Shown here one piece after another: positions 40,276 to 48,227 of a stretch of DNA of 64,000 bases; the first letter of the stretch is position 1, and the number at the start of each line of letters is the position of its first letter. The stretch comes from JBDHTS01 sp044221445 (GTDB lineage: Bacteria; Pseudomonadota; Alphaproteobacteria; Micavibrionales; Micavibrionaceae). The notes under the pieces were generated by a model. That model worked only from the letters and a program-made list of their open reading frames with translations. It was not told the origin of the DNA and searched no databases. The translations under genes were made by a program, and so were the position numbers. The stretch covers positions 1-64,000 of the forward strand of contig JBGAPF010000010.1 in assembly GCA_044221445.1 (NCBI GenBank). The letters run 5' to 3'.

Positions 40276-41159
40276 CTGAGCGCCGGAGGAACCACCACGC
40301 CGTACGTGTTGCCCCACCAGTAAATAGCGACGAACAGGAAGAGCCATACCACGTCGACGAAATGCCAGTACCAAGCCGCCGCCTCGAAGCCGAAATGGCG
40401 GTCGGGGCTGAAATGGCCTTTTTTCGCCCGCAGCCAGCAGACGATCAGGAACAGGGTGCCCACCAGCACATGGAAGCCGTGAAAGCCCGTGGCCATGAAA
40501 AAGGTCGAACTGTAAACACCTTGCGTGAATCCGAATTCGGCATGGTGATATTCGTAAGCTTGAAGCATCAGGAAAAACAGGCCCAGCAAGGCCGTGACGC
40601 CCAAGGCCTTGATCGATTCCTGTTTTTTACCCTCCAGGATGGCGTGGTGCGCCCAGGTTACGGATGTGCCGGACAGCAACAGGATCATGGTCATCAGGAA
40701 GGGCAGGCCGAACGGCGCGACCGCTTCGATGCCCGGGGGCGGCCATATGCCGTGCGTGTACTCAAGACGCAGGGGCAGGTTTTTCTGGTCGGCATAGATG
40801 CTGGCATCGAAAAACGCCCAGAAAAATGCGACGAAGAACATCACTTCCGACGCGATGAAGAACAGCATGCCGAAACGCAGGCCGATCTGGGCGATGGGCG
40901 AATGCGCCCGCTCCTTCACGGCCTCGAATATGACATCCTTCCACCAGAAGAACATCACCGCCATCACGCAGGCCAGGCCCAGGAACACGCCCGTCAGGCC
41001 GAATTTGAATCCGTGGAATTCGACGCCATGCATGTACAGCAGCGCCCCCACGGCCAGCGTTCCGCCGGCCAGCGCCCCCATGAACGGCCAGATGCTGGGC
41101 CGGACCATGTGGTAGGGATGCGGACGACCGGTGGTCGAATAATGGATGGTATCGGACAT
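40272..41159 (-). CDS. ctaE: Cytochrome c oxidase subunit III
   Basis: A 295-residue protein with seven predicted membrane helices. Characteristic stretches are HPYHMVRPSIWPFMGALAGG at the N terminus, MLFFIASEVMFFVAFFWAFF with the conserved glutamate, and TGFHGFHVLVGTLFLIVCWL and AWYWHFVDVVWLFLFVAIYW near the C terminus. It belongs to the aa3-type oxidase core encoded by ctaC and ctaD upstream. Codon use is like the rest of the operon. Confidence 0.96.
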   Translation of the reverse strand: MSDTIHYSTTGRPHPYHMVRPSIWPFMGALAGGTLAVGALLYMHGVEFHGFKFGLTGVFLGLACVMAVMFFWWKDVIFEAVKERAHSPIAQIGLRFGMLFFIASEVMFFVAFFWAFFDASIYADQKNLPLRLEYTHGIWPPPGIEAVAPFGLPFLMTMILLLSGTSVTWAHHAILEGKKQESIKALGVTALLGLFFLMLQAYEYHHAEFGFTQGVYSSTFFMATGFHGFHVLVGTLFLIVCWLRAKKGHFSPDRHFGFEAAAWYWHFVDVVWLFLFVAIYWWGNTYGVVVPPALR

Positions 41160-41185
41160 GTAATAAAATCCCTGGAAGAAAACCC

Positions 41186-41782
41186 TTAACGCGACGGCTG
41201 ATTGTAGAAGCGTTCCATCGCCTGTTCAAGGGCCGGTGTTTCGGCCTTGAAAAACGTATAGGACAGCGTAATCGTCGTCACGTCCTGCATATCTATATCC
41301 GTGGCAAAGGCCGGGTCAATAAAGAATACGACCGGCATATCGACTTCCTGGCGCGGGTTCAGGGTCTGCTGTCCGAAACAGAAGCACTGGATCTTGTGAA
41401 AATACTTGCCGACCTTGGGCGGCGTCACGTTATAAACCGCGGACCCGGTCAGGGGCACGGCGGAAAGGTTACGGGCGCGGAACGACGCCAGTCCCTTCTG
41501 CCCCGCGAGAATTTCCATCTGGTGCCGGTCGGGCTTGAACGACCAGTCGAGTTCAGGCGAGATGTCGGCGTTGAATTTGACTGTGACCCGCCTGTCCGTT
41601 ACGATTCCAGGCAGGGAATCCGCCCGGCTCGGTGTCCCGTCATACCCCGTTTTCTGGCAGAACATGCGATAGAGCGGCACGGACGCGAAGGCCAGGGCCG
41701 TCATGGAAAGGATGACGGCGACGACCGCACCGGCCACGCGCCGATTGCTGCGGCGCAGGTCATTTGGGGGCTTATTCTGCAA
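41186..41782 (-). CDS. ctaG: Cytochrome c oxidase assembly protein CtaG (Cox11)
   Basis: This 198-residue membrane-anchored copper chaperone inserts Cu-B into subunit I. It has one N-terminal helix (VAGAVVAVILSMTALAFASV) and an immunoglobulin-like periplasmic domain. The copper-binding motif reads IQCFCFGQQTLNPRQEVDMP, with the paired cysteines intact. PLYRMFCQKTGYDGT and FFIDPAFA are further family marks. It overlaps the upstream 129-aa gene by 11 bases. Confidence 0.95.
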   Translation of the reverse strand: MQNKPPNDLRRSNRRVAGAVVAVILSMTALAFASVPLYRMFCQKTGYDGTPSRADSLPGIVTDRRVTVKFNADISPELDWSFKPDRHQMEILAGQKGLASFRARNLSAVPLTGSAVYNVTPPKVGKYFHKIQCFCFGQQTLNPRQEVDMPVVFFIDPAFATDIDMQDVTTITLSYTFFKAETPALEQAMERFYNQPSR

Positions 41783-42161
41783 GGCCGCCTGTCGCGGACA
41801 CGGTATCGGGCGGCGCGTCGCTCAGATTGGCATTGGAATCAGGCGAAGGCTGTGCAGGCGCCGGTGCGCTCTCAGCCGCGTTCGGGGCCGACGCCGCCGT
41901 TGAATCCATAATGTAAGAGCCGGAGGCGTCAGAACGAGACGGGTTAGATGCGCTGCCCTGCCACCAGCGCTCGGGATTTCCTTCCATGGCGGCGCGGTGG
42001 GCGGCCCGCTGCTCATCCATCGCCGGCTCGGCCTGCTGGCGGGCTTCGAAATAGGACCGGCGGCGTTCGTCCCAGGGACCGTCGCCGTCAGCGGCGTGCG
42101 CATGAATCGATGCGAGGGTCAGCGGCACGGCAAGGCAGAGGCATAACAGGGACGGGCGCAT
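41772..42161 (-). CDS. Small exported protein in the oxidase operon (129 aa)
   Basis: A signal peptide (MRPSLLCLCLAVPLTLASIH, cleaved near AHAAD) precedes a short hydrophilic region (WDERRRSYFEARQQAEPAMD ... AMEGNPERWWQG) and a Pro/Ala/Ser-rich disordered tail. No family recognised. It sits between the 39-aa membrane peptide and ctaG, overlapping the latter, so it is cotranscribed with assembly genes. It may be a lineage-specific assembly accessory. Confidence 0.6.
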   Translation of the reverse strand: MRPSLLCLCLAVPLTLASIHAHAADGDGPWDERRRSYFEARQQAEPAMDEQRAAHRAAMEGNPERWWQGSASNPSRSDASGSYIMDSTAASAPNAAESAPAPAQPSPDSNANLSDAPPDTVSATGGLAE

Positions 42162-42162
42162 G

Positions 42163-42282
42163 TCAGCTTCCTTTCATCCGGATGACGGCGACGGCAAAAA
42201 TCAGGATACACCACCCGGCGATCAGGGCCAGGACGGCCAGATTCTTTGCGCGTTTTCTTTTATGCAGATCGCTATGAGGCAT
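42163..42282 (-). CDS. Tiny single-helix membrane protein of the oxidase operon (39 aa)
   Basis: The frame opens at ATG 42282, 11 bases inside the end of ctaB. It encodes a basic N terminus (MPHSDLHKRKRAKN), one hydrophobic helix (LAVLALIAGWCILIFAVAVI) and RMKGS. Its stop is 1 base from the next start. Small one-helix proteins at this place, between ctaB and ctaG, are common in alphaproteobacterial oxidase operons (CoxF-like). Too short for routine gene calling. Confidence 0.7.
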   Translation of the reverse strand: MPHSDLHKRKRAKNLAVLALIAGWCILIFAVAVIRMKGS

Positions 42283-43171
42283 CGAGCATCAGCACTAGAA
42301 AAATGGCGAACAGGTAAAATACGGAATAGCCGAACATCAGCCGCGCCGATTTCAGGGTCGTATCACGCAGGACACGCAGAGCGGCAAAGACGAAAAACCC
42401 GCTGAGCACAAAAGACGCCACGCCGTAAAACAAACCCGTATAACCTGCCGCCCACGGGAAAACAGCGACAGGCAGCAGCAGCAGCGTATAGACCAGCATC
42501 TGCCGCTTGGCCGCGGCCTCGCCCGCGACGACGGGCAGCATGGGGATGTTGGCGCGGCGGTAATCCTCGTTGGCGAACAGCGATAGCGCCCAGAAATGCG
42601 GCGGTGTCCACAGGAAAATAAGAAGAAAAAGCGCGACGGGCAGCGCAGAAAGGTCACCCGTGACGGCGGCCCAGCCGATCATCGGCGGAAAAGCGCCCGC
42701 CGCGCCGCCGATCACGATATTCTGGGGCGTGCGGCGTTTTAGCCAGACCGTATAGACGAACACGTAAAACAGATTGGCCGCCGCCAGCAATCCGGCGGCG
42801 AGCCAGTTGACAGCCAGGCCCATGGTCATCACCGAAAAGGCCGACAATACGAGGGCAAAAGCCAGCGCGTCGTCGGGGCGGATCCGCCCCATCGGCAGAG
42901 GCCGCCCGCACGTGCGCTTCATCACAGCGTCGATGTCGCGCTCGTACCACATATTGATGGCGCCCGCCGCGCCCGCGCCCAACGCAAGGCAGAGCATGGC
43001 GACGCCGGCCAGGAAAGGGTTCATGCGCTCGAATCCGGGGGCGACCCACATGCCAGCGAAACCGGAAAAGACCACGAGGCTCATCACCCGGGGCTTCAGC
43101 AACGCAAAAAAATCGCCGATACGGCTTTCGGTGGCAGCGGCAGGTAAAATGGCGGCGGTCGCATCGTTCAT
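42272..43171 (-). CDS. ctaB: Protoheme IX farnesyltransferase (heme O synthase)
   Basis: A 299-residue UbiA-superfamily membrane enzyme that adds a farnesyl group to heme b. The first aspartate-rich motif is NMWYERDIDAVMKRTCGRPL and the second region is LFLLIFLWTPPHFWALSLFA with EDYRRANIPMLP. About nine helices are predicted. LKPRVMSLVVFSGFAGMW at the N terminus is typical of CtaB/CyoE. It supplies heme O, the precursor of heme a for the oxidase encoded on both sides. Confidence 0.96.
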   Translation of the reverse strand: MNDATAAILPAAATESRIGDFFALLKPRVMSLVVFSGFAGMWVAPGFERMNPFLAGVAMLCLALGAGAAGAINMWYERDIDAVMKRTCGRPLPMGRIRPDDALAFALVLSAFSVMTMGLAVNWLAAGLLAAANLFYVFVYTVWLKRRTPQNIVIGGAAGAFPPMIGWAAVTGDLSALPVALFLLIFLWTPPHFWALSLFANEDYRRANIPMLPVVAGEAAAKRQMLVYTLLLLPVAVFPWAAGYTGLFYGVASFVLSGFFVFAALRVLRDTTLKSARLMFGYSVFYLFAIFLVLMLDAS

Positions 43172-43227
43172 AGGGTCATGTTCTTAAAGCAAACCGCATT
43201 GGCCTGCCAAGCGGGAAATGAAAGGGA

Positions 43228-43752
43228 TTAACGCGGTGCCGGGGCCGCGAGCGCGGGGTCTGCCGAAACAGGCCTGGCATGCATGTCCGGACGGTCCAGT
43301 TTCTTCAGTTCGGAATCGCATACGCCGATCAGTGACGCCACGCCGGGGGTCGCCCTGAAAGGCTCCAGAGCGGCTTTCGAAAGGGTCAGAAAAGATCTTT
43401 TAGCGTTTACGGAGAGATTGGAGTCCCTGATGGCAAGAAGCAGCAGGCACAGATCTTCTTCCTTTTTATGACCGTCATTTGCGTGTTCCCGACGTTCCAT
43501 GGCCGGCGATACATACCCATGGCGTTTCAGCTCATCGAGCGCGGTGAAGTTAAGGCCGGGCCTTAGAATCGCCCGCAGATAGCCGTCAAGAAAATCCACG
43601 GCGCCCGGAACTTCGGTGACACCGTTATTGAGAAGAAACGACAAATCCTGGTTATGTCCGGCAATAGACGCTTCTGACGGCGACATGACGGACGAGGCCC
43701 GATGGATATCGGGCGCGATAAAACCGGAACGTGCCTCTACGACTGTAACCAT
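43228..43752 (-). CDS. Hypothetical protein between ctaD and ctaB (174 aa)
   Basis: A soluble, helical protein (NQDLSFLLNNGVTEVPGAVD, EEDLCLLLLAIRDSNLSVNA) with a Pro/Ala-rich C terminus; no membrane segments or known motifs. It lies in the oxidase operon but has a 75-base gap upstream and 56 downstream, wider than the other intervals, so it may be a later insertion. The start at 43752 is weakly supported; ATG 43686 (MSPSEASIAGHN) is an alternative. Confidence 0.5.
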   Translation of the reverse strand: MVTVVEARSGFIAPDIHRASSVMSPSEASIAGHNQDLSFLLNNGVTEVPGAVDFLDGYLRAILRPGLNFTALDELKRHGYVSPAMERREHANDGHKKEEDLCLLLLAIRDSNLSVNAKRSFLTLSKAALEPFRATPGVASLIGVCDSELKKLDRPDMHARPVSADPALAAPAPR

Positions 43753-43827
43753 GAAGCGATCATAACAGGAGAAACGGTTTTTTGCAAATCAACGCCTCCT
43801 CCTTGCAACCCTGCGCTTTCGAGCGCC

Positions 43828-45459
43828 TTAATCCACCCTTGGCTGGATCTCGAACTGGTGGAAGGGCGGCGGCGAAGGCAGCGTCCATTCCAGAGTCATC
43901 GTCTGCGGCTGTACGTTCCAGTAGTTGCCGGACGCGCGGCGACCGAAAAACAGCGTATAGAATACGATGAATACGAACAGCACCGTCGCGCCGGCAGATA
44001 TGTAGGAGCCGATGGAAGAGATGTTGTTCCAGGCCGCATAAGCATCAGGGTAGTCGGGATAACGACGCGGCATGCCGCCCAGGCCCAGGAAATGCTGCGG
44101 GAAGAAGGTCAGGTTGACACCGATGAACGTCAGGAAGAAATGCAGCTTGCCCAGCGCCTCGGGGTATTGACGCCCGCTCATCTTGCCGATCCAGTAATAG
44201 AATCCAGCGAACAGCGCAAACACGGCGCCGAGCGACAGCACGTAATGGAAGTGCGCCACGACATAGTACGTGTCGTGCAGGGTGATGTCGAGTCCGGCAT
44301 TGGCCAGAACCACACCCGTCACGCCGCCGACCGTGAACAGGAAGATAAAACCGATGGCCCAGAGCATGGGGGTCTTGAATTCGATGGAGCCGCCCCACAT
44401 GGTGGCGATCCAGGAAAAGATCTTGATGCCGGTCGGCACCGCGATGATCAGCGTCGCGGCGGTAAAGTACGCCCGCGTATTGACGTCCATACCCACGGTG
44501 AACATATGGTGCGCCCAGACCATGAAGCCGACGACGCCGATAGCCACCATGGCGTACGCCATGCCCAGATAGCCGAAGATCGGCTTTTTGGAGAAGGTGG
44601 AGACGATCTGGCTGATGATACCGAAAGCCGGCAGGATCATGATATAGACTTCCGGATGGCCGAAGAACCAGAACAGATGCTGGAACAGTTCGGGGTCGCC
44701 GCCTTTTTCGGGAACGAAGAAGCCAGTGCCGAAATTGCGGTCGGTCAGCAGCATGGTGATGGCGCCGCCGAGCACAGGTACGGCAAGTACAAGCAGGAAC
44801 GCCGTCACGAGCATCGACCAGACGAACAGCGGCATTTTATGCAGAGTCATGCCGGGCGCGCGCATGTTGAAAATGGTAGTGATGAAGTTGGCGGCGCCGA
44901 GGATCGAACTGGCGCCCGCTAGGTGAAGCGCGAAAATGCCCATGTCGACCGACATACCGGGATGGCCTACATGCGAGGAAAGCGGCGGATAGATCGTCCA
45001 GCCCGTACCCGCACCGGAGCCTATAAAAGCGGAAGCGATCAAAAGCAGGAACGCCGGGACTAGAAGCCAGAAGGAAATATTGTTGAGGCGCGGAAACGCC
45101 ATGTCGGGCGCGCCGATCATGATCGGCACGAACCAGTTGCCGAATCCACCGATCAGGCCGGGCATGACGACGAAGAACACCATGATCAGGCCGTGCGCCG
45201 TGATCCATACGTTCCACATCTGGCCGTTTTCGACCAGCTGCAGGCCCGGCTGCTGAAGCTCCATGCGCATGAGTATGGAGAACGTCAGGCCGATCAGTCC
45301 CGCGAAGATCGAGAACAGGATATAGAGTGTGCCGATATCCTTATGATTGGTCGAACAAAACCAGCGGGCGAAAAAGCCGGGCTTATGGTCATGGTGACCG
45401 TCATGCGCGTGATCGTGTGCATGGTTGTGGTCGGATGGGGTAGTATAGGCGTCACTCAT
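43828..45459 (-). CDS. ctaD: Cytochrome c oxidase subunit I (aa3 type)
   Basis: A full-length 543-residue heme-copper oxidase subunit with twelve predicted helices. It begins with a His/Asp-rich stretch (HNHAHDHAHDGHHDHKPG), followed by the conserved FCSTNHKDIGTLYILFS. The heme a ligand is in TAHGLIMVFFVVMPGLIGGF. Cu-B ligands are in FFGHPEVYIMILPAFGI (including the His-Tyr cross-link pair), VWAHHMF and the later HDTYYVVAHFHYVLSLG, which also holds the heme a3 histidine. It is a proton-pumping A-type enzyme. Confidence 0.98.
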   Translation of the reverse strand: MSDAYTTPSDHNHAHDHAHDGHHDHKPGFFARWFCSTNHKDIGTLYILFSIFAGLIGLTFSILMRMELQQPGLQLVENGQMWNVWITAHGLIMVFFVVMPGLIGGFGNWFVPIMIGAPDMAFPRLNNISFWLLVPAFLLLIASAFIGSGAGTGWTIYPPLSSHVGHPGMSVDMGIFALHLAGASSILGAANFITTIFNMRAPGMTLHKMPLFVWSMLVTAFLLVLAVPVLGGAITMLLTDRNFGTGFFVPEKGGDPELFQHLFWFFGHPEVYIMILPAFGIISQIVSTFSKKPIFGYLGMAYAMVAIGVVGFMVWAHHMFTVGMDVNTRAYFTAATLIIAVPTGIKIFSWIATMWGGSIEFKTPMLWAIGFIFLFTVGGVTGVVLANAGLDITLHDTYYVVAHFHYVLSLGAVFALFAGFYYWIGKMSGRQYPEALGKLHFFLTFIGVNLTFFPQHFLGLGGMPRRYPDYPDAYAAWNNISSIGSYISAGATVLFVFIVFYTLFFGRRASGNYWNVQPQTMTLEWTLPSPPPFHQFEIQPRVD

Positions 45460-45478
45460 AACGCAGTCCTTTCAGGCA

Positions 45479-46339
45479 TTACGGGGCGGCAGGCGGGGCG
45501 CTGGCGGAGCGTCCGGCCTTGAAATCGTCGAAAGAGATATAGGCCGTTTTTGCGGCCTCGGCCCAGACGGCGAAGTCTTCTTTCGGCACGGCGCGGACCT
45601 CGATCGGCATAAAAGCATGATTCTGACCGCAAAGTTCGGAACACTGGCCGTAATACGTGCCTGGCCGTTCGATCCGGACCCAGCTTTCATTGAGGCGTCC
45701 CGGAACGGCGTCGGTCTTTACACCGAAAGACGGCACGGCAAAGCTGTGGATCACGTCCTGGGCCGTGACGATGAACTGTATGTTGGTGTCGACCGGCAGG
45801 ACGACCGGGTTATCGACCGACAGCAGTCGGACCTGATTCTTGGATTTGTCGATGTCTTTATCGGGAATCATGTTCGAAAGGTAGGCCAAGCCTTCATGGT
45901 CTGGGTATTCATAACCCCAGTACCACTGATACCCTGTCACTTTCAGCGTCATGTCCGGCTTCGCGGTGCGGTCGCCGTAATAAAGAAGGCTGATCGACGG
46001 GATGGCGATGACGATCAGGATGACGACCGGCAGCACCGTCCAGACGATTTCCAGCGGCACGTTGTGCGTGCGTGTGGACGGCACCGGGTTGGCCCGGGCG
46101 TTGAACCGCACGGAGACGATCACCAGGAGAGCGAGGACGAATACGCTGATGCCGGTGATGATCCATAGCAGGATGTTGTGAAAATGATGCATCCGTTCGG
46201 CGACGGGCGAAGCTGCCTCCTGAAACCCAAGCTCCCAGGGGCGCGCCATGCCGACAGAGTCGGCAAGCGCTGGCAGCGCGAACAGCGCGAGAGCGAGCGT
46301 CAGAAGTCCGGGAACGAGCCGTCTGCAGAATTGCGTCAT
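45479..46339 (-). CDS. ctaC: Cytochrome c oxidase subunit II
   Basis: A 286-residue precursor. A signal peptide (MTQFCRRLVPGLLTLALALF ... ALADS) is followed by two membrane helices (ILLWIITGISVFVLALLVIV and IVWTVLPVVILIVIAIPSIS) and a cupredoxin domain. The Cu-A site is complete: H in DVIHSFAVPSFGVK, and CSELCGQNHAFMPIEV. It accepts electrons from cytochrome c. ATG 46339 or ATG 46357 could be used; the longer frame to 46456 lacks support. It heads the oxidase operon, 126 bases after rsmE. Confidence 0.96.
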   Translation of the reverse strand: MTQFCRRLVPGLLTLALALFALPALADSVGMARPWELGFQEAASPVAERMHHFHNILLWIITGISVFVLALLVIVSVRFNARANPVPSTRTHNVPLEIVWTVLPVVILIVIAIPSISLLYYGDRTAKPDMTLKVTGYQWYWGYEYPDHEGLAYLSNMIPDKDIDKSKNQVRLLSVDNPVVLPVDTNIQFIVTAQDVIHSFAVPSFGVKTDAVPGRLNESWVRIERPGTYYGQCSELCGQNHAFMPIEVRAVPKEDFAVWAEAAKTAYISFDDFKAGRSASAPPAAP

Positions 46340-46465
46340 GGTTTCAAAGACCGTCATACGGAATGCTTGAGAAGCGCCCCAACAGGAAGCGCCGTACCGG
46401 GTTCTTGATACACTTAAAAACATATGCGATGCAAGGGGGTTGGCGCAAATGTGCACCGCCCCCGC

Positions 46466-47200
46466 TTATCCGGCCCTGTAATGGCCTATCGCGGCCAGCG
46501 CCGAACAGGCGGCGGTCTCGCTGCGCAGGATAAGCGGACCGAGACTCACGGGCGTGACAAACGGCAGTTTTTGAAGCCGGGCCGCCTCTTCCGCGGTAAA
46601 TCCGCCCTCGGGGCCGACCAGCACGGCGACATGCGAAAGACCAGTGAGCGCGGCCATGAGCGGTTGCGCCGCAGATCTTTCAAGACAGGCCAGAACGGGG
46701 AGGCGGCCCGGCCATTGGCGCCATTTTTCTTCAAGAAGCGCGGCGGGCGATAGCTCGGGAATATCCAGCCGCTCGCATTGTTCCGCTGCCTCCGTACACT
46801 GCGCCTTCAGGCGGCCGTCGTTCAGCTGTCGGTTTTCCGCGTTCTGCGTGATCAGAGGATGCAGATGCGTCGCCCCCAGCTCCACCGCCTTTTCGACCAG
46901 GAAATCCAGGCGGGCCTTTTTTATCGGCGCGAACAGCAGATGGGTTTCTAGACCTCGCTCCGGCTGTTTACGGATCAGCACATCGCAGAGAACCGTGACT
47001 GCTTTTTTATCGGCGGACTGAAGGATCCCCGTCCATTCACCATCGCGCCCGTTAAACAGGCGGACGGACTCGCCCGCGTTTTTGCGCAGAACGTTCCTTA
47101 AATAATGCGCCTGGTCATCGGACACGGTAAACGTCCCGCCTTGGCCCAGATCGTGCGCAGTATAAAGGCGCGGATGTTTTTTATAAGAGGACATATCCAT
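46466..47200 (-). CDS. rsmE: 16S rRNA (uracil-1498 N3)-methyltransferase RsmE
   Basis: A 244-residue SPOUT methyltransferase. A PUA-like N-terminal domain (LYTAHDLGQGGTFTVSDDQA HYLRNVLR) precedes the knot domain, with LVEKAVELGATHLHPLITQN, VGPEGGFTAEEAARL and LGPLILRSETAACSALAAIG. It methylates U1498 in the decoding centre. An AGGAGG sequence 11 bases upstream supports ATG 47200; ATG 47194 is possible. It is divergent from ubiA. Confidence 0.93.
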   Translation of the reverse strand: MDMSSYKKHPRLYTAHDLGQGGTFTVSDDQAHYLRNVLRKNAGESVRLFNGRDGEWTGILQSADKKAVTVLCDVLIRKQPERGLETHLLFAPIKKARLDFLVEKAVELGATHLHPLITQNAENRQLNDGRLKAQCTEAAEQCERLDIPELSPAALLEEKWRQWPGRLPVLACLERSAAQPLMAALTGLSHVAVLVGPEGGFTAEEAARLQKLPFVTPVSLGPLILRSETAACSALAAIGHYRAG

Positions 47201-47280
47201 AGCTATACCTACCTCCTGTCGACACCTCTGTTCAACCGGAAGGTTCGCTTTTATGGCGGATAGCGGTATGATCCGCGACC

Positions 47281-48183
47281 ATGATGGACACCGTTCCCCA
47301 TACGGATATCAGGCAGGAAGGATGGATCGTCCGAATCCTGCCCCCGGCGGCCAGGCCTTATGCCCTGCTGATGCGGCTTGATCGTCCGGTCGGGACGTGG
47401 CTGCTGCTGCTGCCCGGCCTGTGGGCAATCGCACTGGCGGGCGGACTGCGCGACTGGAAGCTGATGCTGCTGTTCGGGGCGGGAGCGGTCGTCATGCGCG
47501 GGGCCGGATGCGTGATCAACGATTTATGGGACCGCGACCTCGACCGCCAGGTGGCGCGCACGGCCAGCCGCCCGCTCGCCTCCGGCGCGGTGACGCCACG
47601 ACAGGCTTTTATGCTGCTGGCCGCCCTGATGGCGCTCGGCCTGACAATCCTTCTGCAGTTGCCGAAAGATGCCGTCATCCTCGGCGTTTTAAGCATCCCT
47701 CTGATCGCCGCCTATCCTTTGATGAAGCGCATCACCTGGTGGCCGCAGGCCTTTCTGGGCCTCACCTTCAATTTCGGCGCGCTGGTGGGATGGGCCGCCG
47801 CGACCGGCACGCTGGCCCCGCCTGCCCTCGCCCTTTACGCCGCCGGATTTTTCTGGACTCTCGGCTATGATACGATTTACGCCCACCAGGATATCGGAGA
47901 CGACGCCAGCGCCGGAATCAAATCCAGCGCGCGGTATCTGGGAAATCGCAGCAAGCGGGCGGTTTCCCTTTTTTATGCCTTGTCCTGGAGTTTGCTGGTG
48001 CTTGCGTTCTGGCTGGCTGGGGCCGGCATGATGGCTCTTTTTATCCTGGGGCTTTCCCTGCCGCATATGGTCTGGCAGGTCAAAACATGGCGTCAGGAAG
48101 ATCCGGCCAGCGCCCTGGCGGTCTTCAAAAGCAACCGGGATTTCGGGATCATAGTTTTAAGCGCGGCGTTATTTTTTATATAA
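47281..48183 (+). CDS. ubiA: 4-hydroxybenzoate octaprenyltransferase UbiA
   Basis: A 300-residue polytopic membrane enzyme that attaches the polyprenyl tail in ubiquinone synthesis. The two aspartate-rich motifs are NDLWDRDLDRQVARTASRPL and YDTIYAHQDIGDDASAGIKS. LMRLDRPVGTWLLLLPGLWA at the N terminus is typical of the family. About eight helices are predicted. It ends at the shared terminator 48191-48222. Confidence 0.95.
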   Translation: MMDTVPHTDIRQEGWIVRILPPAARPYALLMRLDRPVGTWLLLLPGLWAIALAGGLRDWKLMLLFGAGAVVMRGAGCVINDLWDRDLDRQVARTASRPLASGAVTPRQAFMLLAALMALGLTILLQLPKDAVILGVLSIPLIAAYPLMKRITWWPQAFLGLTFNFGALVGWAAATGTLAPPALALYAAGFFWTLGYDTIYAHQDIGDDASAGIKSSARYLGNRSKRAVSLFYALSWSLLVLAFWLAGAGMMALFILGLSLPHMVWQVKTWRQEDPASALAVFKSNRDFGIIVLSAALFFI

Positions 48184-48190
48184 ATATTCG

Positions 48191-48222
48191 AGGCCCGCCA
48201 TTTTGAAAAATGACGGGCCTTT
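48191..48222. terminator. Terminator between convergent ubiA and rne
   Basis: AGGCCCG (48191-48197) pairs with CGGGCCT (48214-48220), and the inner CATTTT / AAAATG extends the stem. A short T-rich run follows on the plus strand. The position, 8 bases after ubiA and 6 bases from the rne stop, suits a two-way terminator. Confidence 0.7.
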
Positions 48223-48227
48223 GATTC

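Noticed and set aside
43702..44922. 406-codon open frame on the plus strand
   Set aside because: Antisense of ctaD; the ctaD product has every expected oxidase motif.
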